Shown here piece by piece: positions 42,701-56,300 of a stretch of 64,000 nucleotides of DNA (positions are counted from its first letter, which is position 1; every line of letters begins with the position of its first letter). The notes below the pieces were generated by a model. The model ran no database searches. It was not told where the DNA came from and saw only the letters and a program-made list of their open reading frames with translations. The stretch is from Oscarella lobularis. Taxonomy: Eukaryota; Porifera; Homoscleromorpha; Homosclerophorida; Oscarellidae. The stretch is taken from positions 2,170,001 through 2,234,000 of the forward strand of contig NC_089186.1 of NCBI RefSeq assembly GCF_947507565.1, in the 5' to 3' direction. The translations under genes were made by a program, and so were the position numbers.

Positions 42701-43821
42701 AAAAATCCGGCAAGGCGTCAAAGGAAGACATCAGATTGGCACTAAGCGCCTTTGCAAATCATCTTAGAGAAAAGCGCCGTCCGTCTCCGTATGTGGTGAC
42801 AACTGACGAAGCAATTGAAGTTCTTTGCTACCTGGAACTGTGCTTCAAGCTAAAAGGCAAAGACACGCCTGACAGTGAGTCGCCTGAAGAAGTGTATCAG
42901 ATTTCCGCTCTTCTCAACGATTCAATTCCAACCGGCACGTGGAATAAAGATTTGACGCTAGATGTGTATCGCGGCCAACGATACGAGTGCAATGAGTTGG
43001 TCGACATCATCTCTCCGTCGTCGTTTGTCATTCTTCAATGTCGCTGCTATTTCATGCGAAACGTCAGACACCAAGCGTGGAAGAACGGCATCAAATTAAC
43101 GAAAATCGTCGAAGATAAAGTAGTCGAGTGTCTCATCACAATGGGCGTGAAGATGGGACACCATTGCATTGACGTCATTCTTCGCTGGTCGAGCAAAGAC
43201 AGATGTGAAGCCATTGCGAAGGAATTCCTCGATGAACTGAAATCGATGATCGCTGCCGTGTGTGACGAAAGGAGCCCAGGAGTTATTCTCAACTGGTTCT
43301 ATTTGGACAGTTCTCATCTCCAACAACTCAATGATGATCCGGCCATTTATTTGTCAAGCGAAGTAGAGCAAAAGGCTGTTGATCACGAGTTGTTTCCCAC
43401 ACGACCAGAAGGACAACGTCACAGTTGCATCAGGGACTTGGTTATCATTGTATCTTGTCCTAGTTTCACTCCAGGTATGGTTGTTTCTTCGAAGAAATTT
43501 TTAATCTATAGTTTTTTTTGTTTAGGCTCTTTCCCCGCTGATGATGCTCCTGTGACAGAAGAGGTGATCAGAGCATGTGCAGCCGTTGACGGAGGAGATT
43601 GGGAAAATATGAGTATTGTTCTTGGCATTAGCCAGGACGAGCGTCTCGAGATTCGTCAAACGACTAGCAGCATCATGCTTCGTCGACTGAAAGTGCTGGA
43701 GTGCTGGAAGCGACGAGAAACATCAGCTACAGTAGATCAACTTGTTCGATGTCTTCGTCATGCTAACGTCAGTCGACGGGCTGTTGAGGAAAAGTACGAA
43801 GACTTGCGTGGACGTAAGTAG
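39764..43821 (+). CDS. Ankyrin-Roc-COR-Death domain protein, copy 2
   Basis: Starts at 39764 (a second in-frame Met is at 39770) with MFFAAMGSLFSWLKEDVEPL, and ends at 43821. The N-terminal module contains ELRRFLSTEKGFRSDQ and LLHYVAGREFDSAEEADDW. About nine ankyrin repeats run from 40.32 to 41.62 kb, nearly all in separate phase-0 exons (LPLHCACEWGNIF, TPLHRACKNGSIF, TPLLYACDQN, LIELGADISVRN). The Roc-like domain (about 41.67-42.30 kb) has GSEMSGKT, WDFGAQ and FVIFNLIGF. The COR-like region (about 42.35-43.47 kb) carries GRRVCVRPVWLCHN, RGQRYECN, ILRWSS and NWFYLDSSHLQ. The Death domain (43.53-43.82 kb) has VIRACAAVDGGDWENMSIVLGI. Every exon I followed keeps frame. It starts 163 bp after HACL1. 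Nearest relative is copy 3. Confidence 0.87.
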
Positions 43822-44425
43822 ACTTTCCCTTTTTTATTATTTTTTACCTTGCTTAATTAATTAATCAAGCGTTTTTATGAGTTATTTTGTGGTAGGTGCT
43901 TTTCTCAGTGTGACTCCATTCTATTTTGTAGTTGGAACATTTTGTATTTTTCTATTTTTTTTAGTCTAACGCTAACGCACGCAAACTCGAGAAAGTGTCG
44001 AAGCCGAATCCGCCGTTTCTCTTCAATGGGCTTCAGCTCCGCCTGTCGAAAGAGTAGAAACATGGCCACGTCGATGCCATTGATCGACTCTTTCCGTACT
44101 TCAGGTGTGGGAATGGTGTTTTTCGAGTCTGTTTTGCAACGGGATGCCCGGGAGCTTATCAAACGCAGTCTAATCGCACCTGAATATCTGTGAAAGAGGT
44201 TAGAAACAGGGACACCCCCAGAAACAGCCCGAATTCGTGTAATGGTATATCAGAGCCCCAATTTCTAGCGTTTGTTGTTACACATGACCCCTGGTCTATA
44301 TACAGTATAGTGTAGAGTCTTCTTAGTAAAAGGCGACGTAAAAGATCGAATGTACAGCGTGCATGCATGCATGAAGAAAAAAAGTGGTCCACTTGCCGCA
44401 GGGAAGCATATATATAGAATAATTA
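43822..44425. other. Convergent spacer between ankyrin-Roc copy 2 and CDK4/6
   Basis: About 600 bp. An 85-codon open frame lies at 43905-44162 (minus), ending in a Lys/Arg-rich stretch, with an overlapping one on plus. Neither shows a domain I recognise nor has clear splice partners, so I do not call a gene. Likely contains both 3' UTRs. Confidence 0.4.
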
Positions 44426-45921
<1,496 letters not shown>

Positions 45922-46659
45922 TGCGAGGAATGCAGGGTTTTTTTGCTATTTGCAGCGAGCGCGAGGCGAGAAATGTACACTGTCTTGCCGATTTCGCCGG
46001 AAGCCGGGTATTTCGAGCGGTTCTACACGTATCGTTCGAGTTCGCCGCTCTTTTGCGGTGCGTAGCGGCGTCCTGTGACGTTGCGTGATCGTCGGCGAAT
46101 TCTAGCGCATGCCGCGAGAACGTACGACGGTGGTGCTCGGAATGAATGGGAGATACTACCAAGCCCACGAGGCCCTTGGAGGCCACGCCAATCTCGACGC
46201 TGATTGGTCGAACGCTGTAAGAGGCATGCTCCTAATAAGGTCAATTCACGTGCGTCGTCTTTTTTCGCTGGGCCGCGAGATGCGCGAAACGATTTGGTCC
46301 AAAGGACGTTTCGACTAATTCATTGCCTTTCATAGGTGAGTCGATTTGGGGAGCATACGGGAAGGTTAGTCGAGGTGGGGCCTCATTCGGAAACCGTGAT
46401 CGAAATCCGCTTCAAATCGACCTTTTCACGGCCAAACAACGGGTTCCACAGTATCGAGGAACATTCTTTTATACTCTCGCGTGTGTTGTATGCCGTTTAG
46501 ACCGACAATTCTCATTGTATCACCCGTTTTCGTCTCCTAGTCTCGAAACTTCGCCCGATAATCATGACACGGCCTCTCCACGCGGCCAAACGCATAAATT
46601 AGCCACAACACGCGCACTAATCCATTCAACGAGCGACGCAATTGCCTTGTACAATAAAA
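45922..46659. promoter_or_regulatory. Divergent promoter region between CDK4/6 and R3HDM-like gene
   Basis: 738 bp, the longest divergent spacer here. CCAAT-type words occur near 46187 (CCAAT) and 46203 (ATTGG). Open frames at 46109-46318 and 46323-46778 are unlike any family I know and run across the real start codon in another frame, so I treat them as chance. Confidence 0.4.
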
Positions 46660-48641
46660 ATGGACACGAAATACCCAGAAGAAGGAGATCGCCCTTACGT
46701 AAAAGTGAGACCCTCCAAAAATCTCATTCAATCCCTTATCACGCATCTTTCTCGACAGAATTTACCGCCGAGGCTTAGAGCCTTGCAGCAGAAAAAACCA
46801 CAAGGCAAACCCGAAGTCCCAGAAGTAATTTTCAGAAAAAAATTAATAAAATTAATAATGAATTTATAATTATGTTTTTTAGGCTGCTCAGCCTCCAAAG
46901 TTTATTTTGGCGCGACGGCCACCAAGTGAACCAGGAGAAGCAGCGGATGTGATAGGAATTCAAAGAGAAGAGGAAACGAGCGAGGAGACCTGTCTCCAGG
47001 CCGAGGCTAAGCCAGACGAAGGTACAAAGGGATTAAATAAATATTAAGTTATTGATTTTATGTAGAACTACTTCTGGATGTGGCTGAGCCTATGTTCAAT
47101 ATACAGGAGTTTATTGTGAGCCGATTAGAGCTGACAAAGTATTCAAAATAAATAAATAAATAAATATGATCTTAATTGATTATTGATTCATAGGGATCGG
47201 CTTTTTATGTTGCAATTGGAAAAGGACTTCTTGGAATTCTTATCAGATTCCAAGTGAGACAATAACATGAAGTAGCCAATAAATACTTTATTTTAATTTT
47301 TTTCTTGAGGCGTGACTATATGGCATTTCCTTCTCTGTCTTCTTACCATCGAATGCTTGTTCATCGCGTCGCCGCCTATTTTGGACTCGAACATCTCATG
47401 GATTCGAGTTCGCAGACGATTTTAGTGTCAAAGGGTCCCAATACGCGAATGTACAGTCTAATTAGAAATTAATTATTTCCTTATGTGATTTTTTTCTAGG
47501 CCTAAAATGAGATTTTCTGAAATGGCGACAGTGGAAAGTTCGCGCGAGGAGACGGCGTCTCCAAAGATGATCCTTCGACGAAAATCGTCAGATCAATCAC
47601 TAAAGGTAAAGACAATAATTAAATATAATATAACCAGTGACTCCTCCCCTTTTTAAGGAACCCAGTCCTCCAGCTCTAGCAGCATCAACGTCAGAAGAGA
47701 AGAAAAAGTCGAAGAAACTAAAGACAATAGAGGAACGAGAAGCGGAGTACAACGAAGCCAGAGCAAGAATATTTAACCAGGTACATACATACATACATAA
47801 TCAATAATAAATATTTATCTTTTTGATCTGTTTCCTCTAGGCTCCGTCCAGCGATAGCAGTCAACGTTCTTCCCTCGAAGCCGACGATCCGGCGACGGCA
47901 ACTCGAAAGCAACCGGAAATCGACGACGCAGACGAATATCGTCGAAGTCCCGTACCCGTGGCGACGAAAGACGATCCCGAGTACAGTCGACGTCTCGTCA
48001 ATTTTAAATCGACGTCACTTCCGCCGCCGCCGCCGCCGCAAACGGCACCACCGCCTCAACGTACGACGTCGCCGCCTCAATTCTACGGTCAAACGCCTCG
48101 TATTCAGTCGTCCTACTATTCGCCGCCGTCACTGCCGTCGCTCGCGTCTTCGTTTCTACCTCAGGGTTATGTGAATCGGGGTCCTTTCAGTCAGCCGGCG
48201 CCGCAGCAGCAACAAAGATACGGCTATCCTTCATATCCGGGACCCTGTGGTTACCAAGGCATCAGCCGGGAACCGTCGCCGTGGCTTCTGCAGCAGCAGA
48301 GACAATACGAGCATCTTCTTCACTTACAACAGCAGCAGCAGCAGCAACAGTATCAATTGCGATTATCTCGTCATCCTGGACCCTTCAAAAGTCCGCCTCC
48401 CGTCTTTGATATATATGACGTAAGCGCTGGCGTGAGCATCGAGACCGACGTCATTCCTCTCGTGCGTCAGCTGGGCGGTGACGTCAGAGCGGTGGGAAGC
48501 GGACTCGTGGCCATTTTTGGCGACGGCGCCAAGGCGCGGTACGCCTTCGAATACTGTCAAAAGCAGCCTCACGGGAAATTCAAATTGCGAACGTCGTCGC
48601 CGGACGTTTTGGAGGCTTTTTCGCGAATGAACATTTCATGA
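46660..48641 (+). CDS. R3HDM: R3H and SUZ domain RNA-binding protein (R3HDM1/2, encore type)
   Basis: The start at 46660 (MDTKYPEEGDRPY) is the first in-frame Met. After a disordered N-terminal segment, the R3H domain spans several exons: MLQLEKDFLEFL, YMAFPSLSSYHRMLVHRVAAYFGLEH and the SUZ-linked PKMRFSEM, then KTIEEREAEYNEARARIF (SUZ motif). The C-terminal exon (47841-48641) is Pro/Gln/Ser-rich with a Q8 run and ends in an unusual small folded-looking segment (VSIETDVIPLVRQLGGDVRAVGSGLVAIF...). R3H/SUZ domains bind single-stranded nucleic acid; fly Encore acts in germline mRNA regulation. Role here is inferred. The stop codon lies just 49 bp before the BMS1 start and I see no AATAAA between them. 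Confidence 0.87.
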
Positions 48642-48690
48642 CGTAGTGTCGTTAGAGCGCGCTTAGGTGTTTAGTCACGTGTACGACAGC

Positions 48691-51600
48691 ATGGACGACG
48701 AATCGTCGCGAAAGAAGCATCGCCCGCGTCAATCCGGCGTCAAAGCGGACAAGAAGCGCAAGCGAAAGCTCGACGGCGATTCGAAGCAGCGAAATCCGAA
48801 GGCGTTCGCTATACAATCGGCGAACAAAGCGGCGCGAATCGTTCGACGCAATCTCGATCGCGCGACGAAGAAGGAGCACATTCCGTACGTGAATCGAGCG
48901 CCGGACGAACCGCCTCCGATCGTCGTCGCCGTCGTGGGACCTCCGAAAGTCGGAAAAACGACTCTTATACGGGGTCTCGTACGACATTACAGCAAACAAG
49001 CCGTAACGTCAATCGAAGGCCCTGTGACGCTCGTATCGGGAAAGAAAAAGCGAATTACGTTCGTGGAATGTCCCAATGACGTCAGCGCGATGATCGACGT
49101 AGCAAAAGTCGCAGATCTGGTAAAATTATTAATTTATTTATTGTACACGTGCTCCAGCACGTGTTTATCAGGTTTTGTTGCTGGTTGATGCTGGCTTTGG
49201 GTTCGAGATGGAAGTTTTTGAATTTTTGAATATTTGTCAAGTGCACGGCTTCCCGCGCATCATGGGCGTTCTCACGCATCTCGACTCGTTTAAGAATATG
49301 ACGGTGATGCGACGAGCAAAGAAACAGCTCAAACATCGCTTCTGGACTGAAGTCTATCAGGCAAACAAAATAGAATAATTTTATATAATAAATCAATAAT
49401 GGATTAGGGAGCCAAGCTGTTTTATTTCTCTGGCACTATACGGGAATCGTATCCCAAAACGGAACTACAGAATTTAGGCAGATTCATTTCCGTAATGAAA
49501 TTTCGTCAGCTTCAATGGAGATCAACACATCCATTTATATTAGTCGACAGGTATTGAATTAATTAATTAAGACCCTATTATTATTATTTCTTCTTAGAGT
49601 TGAAGACGTTTCTGAACCGGAAGAACTTCGTCTGAACCCCAAATTGGATCGACGCGTCTGTCTCTATGGTTACGTGCGTGGCACTCATCTCAAAGAGAAT
49701 TCCAACGTTCACATTCCAGGCATGTAGCCAAGTAAAATAAATAAATACATAGATAAATATAATCTCTTCTAGGATGCGGTGACTTTGTTCTTCGTGACGT
49801 CAGCGTTCTGAATGACCCCTGCGCACTTCCCAGTCAAGAAAAGAAACGGTCGTTGAACGAAAAGGAACGACTTGTTTATGCGCCAATGTCTGGTTTAGGA
49901 GGCGTGGTCTATGACAAGGCAATTTGAATAGAGTCTTTATATAATATTTTTAATGTTTTCTCTATAGGATGCTGTATATATTGAAGTGAAGAAAGACCAC
50001 GTGAGTCGGATAAGGAATGATTAGCTTTTTGTTTATTTATTTATTTATTTATCTACAGGCGAAACCGGCTCCCAATGAATTTATTACGTCGATGATGGAC
50101 ACTGAGCACCCGTTGGATGAAAAAATGGACGCCAGTGAAATGACTCTAGTCAAAGTAGGACAAGACAATTTTTTATTCTAATCAAAATAATTTTAATTAA
50201 CACAGGGTGGCGTTTCCTTGCCTTCAGCTACATTTGAGAATCATAAAGACGAGGAAGAAGTAGAGGAAGAACGAGTGAACGAAGAGGTGGTTGAATTCAA
50301 CGACGGAAGAATCAGACACAGAGCCATTTTCAAATCAGAAAACGATGACATAGATAGTAGTAACGATGACGTCAGTGACGATGACGTAGAGAACGCGGAG
50401 TCAGAGTCAGATAGTGAAGAGGCAGAAGAAAGTAGGAAGAGTCAATCGAATGCGCGCGTTAGGGTGACGCAATTTCCAAGGTTTGGTGAAGTGGAAGAGC
50501 GAGTTGGCGTCGCGAGCCGCTGAACGATACGTGAGAGGTAAAACCACGCTTAGAAATATGCAGAGACACGTGTACGGGCGAGGTAAATCAATAAGATTAA
50601 TAATTAGGTAATAATTAGGTAATAAGCACGTGGCTTTTCATATTAGATTTTAATGAGAGTGAAGAAGGGGAGGGGGATCGTTATGAGGAAGTGGGTGGGA
50701 TGCTTGTGACTAAGAAGCGATTTATTAATCCTATTGACAAAAGAGACGAATCGCACGTGTGCGACGCAACGTCACATGACTGGGCAAACGAAGACGTAAT
50801 TTAGAAGAACAAAAATCAATAAAATTAGACTATTGATTTTTTCACAGCTCGTACGTCAATTAAAAGAGGTTTGTTTCGTAACCGGAAAATGGTCGTCGGA
50901 AGAAGACGCGGCGACGAGACTAGCAGAAGACGACGAAGGTAGACATTAGGACTAGGCTCCTCTATAGAAAAATCGAATGTGTCTTAGATGTGTACGGGAA
51001 TTTTGAAGACTTGGAAACGGGTGAAACCCACGAAGACACGGAGACGGCGGAGAATGGGAAGACGAAACGAATAGCTAAGAAGAAAAAATTGAAGGAGAAA
51101 TTCGACGCCGAGTAGCAAAAATATGACGTCATAACAATGAATTTATTTAATCGACGTTTTAGATATGATGAAGGGGTTGATACGACGTTCTATGAAGATC
51201 TGAAGCAATCTTTCGACGCCCAAGCTCAAGTCCATAATTCTTTATAAATTATTTGGGGTTTAAATAATTAATTAGCTTAATCGAACCGCTTTCGTTGGCA
51301 TGGACGACGATACGAGATATCAACTAGAAGGCTATCGTCCGGGCCTCTACGTCCGCGTCGAAGTTAGATATAGATATGTGTTTATTTTATATGATTAGGG
51401 TTACGTTTTTATTTCTTCTAAGATTTCCCGTATGCCTTGTGAATTCGTAACGAATTTTAATCCGTTGTATCCCGTCATTATTGGGGGTCTTTTGAGCGGC
51501 GAAAATCGCATCGGATACGTTCAGGTTAATTAATTAAATAAATAAATAAATAAATAAAATTAAATAATTTATCTTTCTATAGGCTCGGTTTAAAAAGCAT

Positions 51601-53007
51601 CGTTGGCACAAGAAGATTCTCAAGACACGTGATCCGCTCATCGTCTCCATGGGCTGGCGTCGATTTCAGACTCTCGCTCTCTATTCCATACAAGATCACA
51701 ACGGACGCGATCGTCTCGTCAAATACACGCCCGAGCATGCGCACTGCATAGCCACTTTCTACGGTGATGATATCATTTTTAATTTATTTATTTATTAATT
51801 TTTTGTTCAGGACCTATTAGTCCTCAAGGAACGGGTGTATTGTCTATTCAAGGAATAGCTAGCAATACTGTATGTATGAGGGGGAGGGTTTTATATTTTT
51901 ATTGATTTTTCTTTTAGCCGGATTTTCGTATTTCCGGCACGGGCGTCGTTCTGAGTCAGGACAAGTCGATTAACATTGTTAAGAAACTGAAACTAATCGG
52001 GACTCCTTATAAAATATTTAAAAACACCGCCTTCATCAAAGTACGAATTCTAATTAGATAACACAAGTGTCCTAGTGAGTCTTCTCTAAAGGGAATGTTT
52101 AAATCGGCGTTAGAAGTAGCGAAATTCGAGGGAGCAAGCATTCGAACAGTGAGCAACATACGTGGCCAATTAAAAAAGGGACTTAGAGTGAGAATCAAAA
52201 ATTAAATTAAATATCATTAATTAAATAGAAAATCTTTTTGATAGACTCCTGAAGGAGCGTTTAGGGCAACGTTTGAAGACAAAATTCTTCTATCAGGTAA
52301 ATCGAAATAATTTAAATTTTCATATTATATCAATGGTTTTTAGATATTGTTTTCTTACGCACGTGGTTTACCGTCGACTTGCCGCGCTATTACAATCCCG
52401 TGACGACTCTGTTGCTCGAGGGAGCGAAGCAGGATTGGACGGGCATGAAAACGGTGGGGCAAATGCGTTGGGAACGCGGCTTGAAAGCGCCTCACGAATC
52501 CGACTCATCGTACACGGTTCGATAAATAAATAAATAATTTAGACAATAATTATGATGATGATGAATTTTTTTTGTAGTCTATTCGGAGAGAGCCCAAGGT
52601 GTTCAAACCGTTCAAAGTGCCTGCGTCCTTGCAGAAGCAACTTCCCTTCAAAACGAAGCCCAAGGATTGGATAGAACAAAGTAAGAAAACATCTGTATTG
52701 CACAAGAGAGCTGTCGTGCGAGAACCGCGCGAAAAAGAGGTAATTTTCCACGGTCTCCATGGAGATTTTTTCGAAAAAATAATTAATTATTATTTATTAT
52801 TAGATCTCGTCGCTGATACATCGTATACATGTCGCTTATAAGGAGAAAATTCAGAAGAAAAGGCAAGTGACGAAGAGAAAACGACTTCTCCATCAGAAAC
52901 AGATGAAGGAGCAGGAGACGAAACGAACGGCCAAAGTCAAAGAGGTTCGTAAGATTTATTATCGCATGTTGGGCAAAGCGAAAAACAAATCGTCGCAACG
53001 AAAATAA
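48691..53007 (+). CDS. BMS1: Ribosome biogenesis GTPase BMS1
   Basis: A nucleolar GTPase of the U3 snoRNP/SSU processome needed for 18S rRNA maturation, working with RCL1. Start at 48691 ([16 protein letters not shown]), followed by [20 protein letters not shown]. The P-loop is GPPKVGKTT, then [17 protein letters not shown] (DxxG replaced by CPND, as in the family) and [30 protein letters not shown] is the NKxD equivalent. The AARP2CN block is [14 protein letters not shown] long acidic middle contains DDSDEE-like runs near 50.4 kb. The C-terminal DUF663 region has [60 protein letters not shown] and [13 protein letters not shown]. It ends in a basic tail. AATAAA overlaps the stop at 53003-53008. 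About 19 short introns. Confidence 0.94.
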
Positions 53008-53304
53008 ATAAATAAATAAATAAAAATCATGTATGTATGTATGTATGAGGGATCACACGCGTAGAATTTTAATTAATTATTATTTCCATATAAGGTTTGG
53101 TGGTCATTCGACACTTTACATAATAGCATTCCGTCCACGCGTTGAGTATGCATAAGCACCTCGTTAGGTAATCCGGGTGGGAGTGGCGGTTTTAGGCTTT
53201 TATGCGCATGTACACTACGCTTGTCATCTGCTTGTTGTTCCGGGGAGAGCGGTCAAAGCGCAAAGGTTGAATCCCGTCCCCAAGCGATCGTATCTCGCAC
53301 CGGA

Positions 53305-56300
53305 ATGTCCGAAGCGTCCGCTGCCGACCCCGCACCGGCTCTCGCGCCGGACGTTTACCAGCAATTGCGCGAATACATGAAATGTAACGAATCAGCGTCA
53401 CCCGATCGCTCGCGCGACCTTTTCGCCGCCCAGTCTCGCAGATACGACTCAAAGAGACATTCCTACGACTCGCATCGAACGCGAAGACGACGCCGGGCGT
53501 CGAATCGGACGACTTTCCGCGCGATCTCCTCGCAACGCAGGTAAAAAAACGCGAAAACGCGCCGAAAACGTGCCGGAGACGCCTCGACAACAATACAGGA
53601 GCTCACGTTCGCGCAGTTCTGCGACTTCCTCCAGCTCTATCTCAACGCGGACGTCGGTCTCGCAATGGCGCGAAGCATATTCCGTTCGTTGGAACGAACG
53701 CAGAATCGTCGTCGCGCCGTCGTAGCCGATCGCCTTCGCGAAAAAACGACGACGCAAAAATCGACCGAAACGTCCGAAACGACGCCGTTGCCCGCCGCTT
53801 CGACGACGTTTGACGACTTCAAGAAGGTCCTTCGAGCCAAGACAGACGTCGAAAAGTCAAAGCAGAAGAAGGTACATTATTTATTTATCTATTATTTCCG
53901 GTGTGTGGCGAGATTAATTTATTTATTAATTTTTATTTTTAGAGGCCTTCTGTGGTACACGCGCCGCTCAATCGACGCGCTTCGTCGAGCGTCGGCGCTA
54001 TGGCGCTCGCCGTCGGCGCGTCCGCCGCTCTGCCGCTCATGTTCGACGACAAGTCGACGGATAATGGTTGCGGCGGTGGGAGCGGTGACGTCGTCGTCGA
54101 CGACGGGGTCCAGGGGACCGTTTCCGTGCAGGACGTTCTTTGCTATTTGTCTCTCATCGAAGGGGGAAATCCGCAGGAGAAATTGAAAGGTAAACGCTTC
54201 GTTTAGTTGGGGTCACTACATCTGCTGGCGTGTACTCGTCTCTATTTAGTATTGTTTGCCTTGTATGACATTGATGATAGCGGATACTTGGAAAGCGATG
54301 TATTATTATAGATATTCTCCTTATGTTTTTTATTGAGATAATATTTCGTGTTCTTTGCAGGAATTTGGCTGCATTCTCGATCAAATGCTCAGCGTCGCCA
54401 GTTCCCTCGGATGGGACACCAGCGAACTCAGACCCGTACGGCTATAAATATTAATATTATTTAGACTATTTTTTGTTTATCTAGATACTGGAGGAGATGC
54501 TGCTGGAATTGGACGTTGATGACGACAAGAGAATATCGAAACACGAGTGGATGACGGGCGGTCTCTCGACCGTACCCCTACTCGTTCTATTAGGAGTCGA
54601 AACGGTGAGAAGAAGAGATATCAGTTCTATTACAAAACTAATTAGAGTTTTATTTACATAGAATGTGAGTGAGGGTCAGCACAAGGTTGTAGTTATTATT
54701 ATTATTGATCTGATTTGGGAAGGGGTGAGGGGTTCGAATTCTTTTTCCTATTAGTGGCGCCTCAAACGCTTCACGTCGTCTGTCCATTGCAACTTCTGTC
54801 GCAGTCGGCTTCTCGGAAAGCAAGGCTTCTGCTGCAAACGTGTGTGAAAAAAATATATAATTATTTATTTTCTTTATTATTGATTCTCAGTGTGTCGAAT
54901 TATTGTCCACGAACGATGCGTCTTGCAACTGTCGCAAGGCTGCATTTCCACTCACATCAAATCGCGAAAGACGGCCCAGGTAAATATAAAAAATATATAT
55001 GATATTTAATCACTCTCTCTTTCTATCTAGATCATGCATCATCACTGGGTCGAAGGCAACGTGACCGAAAAATGCTCCGTCTGCGGCAAAGAGGTAAAAA
55101 GCTCGCACGCGCTCACGGGACTCAAATGCGTCTGGTGCCACAGAGTGGTACGTCATCGGTCACGTGATATCTTAGCGTCCTACTGCACACCCCCGTTCCT
55201 TAGCTTCACAACGGCTGCGAGGCGAAATTGCCCAAAGAATGCGATTGCAAACAGCACCGGACGCACGTAATTTCGCCGACGTCAATCAAACCCACGCAGG
55301 TACTAGTTGGTAGATGATCTATAGACAACTCCCATACGCGTACGCGCGTGTCGCGAGGAAACGTTCAAAATTTCATTAGTTCTTTTTCCAGAAACAGACC
55401 CCGCCGTCGCCAGGATATGACGAGAACGCGGTTTCCTTATCGCAACCAAAGCATAGCAATCTCTATTCGGACGAGGGTTTCGAATTACAGGTAAAGCGTG
55501 GGCGCGCGCGCTATTTTTTTTTTCCCCAAAGAAGAACTGCCGCGATATTCCCCAAAAAAGGTTGTCGGCCTCCCCAGCGGTTCCCAACCGCTAATCGTAT
55601 TCGTGAATCCGAAGAGCGGAGGGAAGCAGGGAACAAAGTAACCGATCAATCACGAATTTTCTCCAGCACGCGTCATCTCACCTTCTGCGCAGAATCCTGC
55701 ACAAATTTCAATACTTGCTCAATCCCCGACAGATCTTTGATCTCAGCGAAGGCGGTCCCGTGCCTGGGTACGGCTTTATCCGTGCGGGCGCGGCGCTTAT
55801 CTAATTCGCGCGGCATCCTTTTTTAGTCTAAAGTTCCTCGGTCACGTGCCCGGCTGTCGCGTTGTCTGCTGCGGAGGAGACGGAACTGTCGGGTGGATCC
55901 TAAGTGCCATCGATCAGTTAGAGTTGACTCCGAAGCCACCTGTGGCTATTCTGCCCTTAGGTGGAGGAATTTAAAAGATGTTCGCGAGGTCGCATGCTCA
56001 TTCGGTTGCACCCTCTTTAGGCACGGGAAACGATTTAGCTCGTTGTCTAAAATGGGGACCTGGTAAGCGCTAGCGTTTCCACAACAAATAACGCGAGGTC
56101 GACCCTTTGCGTAGGCTACGAGGGTGAAAGTTTGGACGCGATTCTGCAAAACATTGCACGTGCCGAATTAATCACACTTGACAGGTGCGTGTGTGCACGG
56201 TGGTCTAAAATTATTCACATCGGACGTTTATCTAATCTAAAAAGATGGAGCATTGCCGTCGCGACGGAACCGGGATCGATGGAAGAAGGCGATCGCGTTC

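Noticed and set aside
43905-44162. 85-codon minus-strand open frame downstream of CDK4/6
   Set aside because: No domain, no splice partner and an overlapping plus-strand frame; insufficient to call a gene.
46323-46778. 151-codon open frame between CDK4/6 and the R3HDM-like gene
   Set aside because: No recognisable domain, and it overlaps the well-supported start exon of the R3HDM-like gene in another frame.
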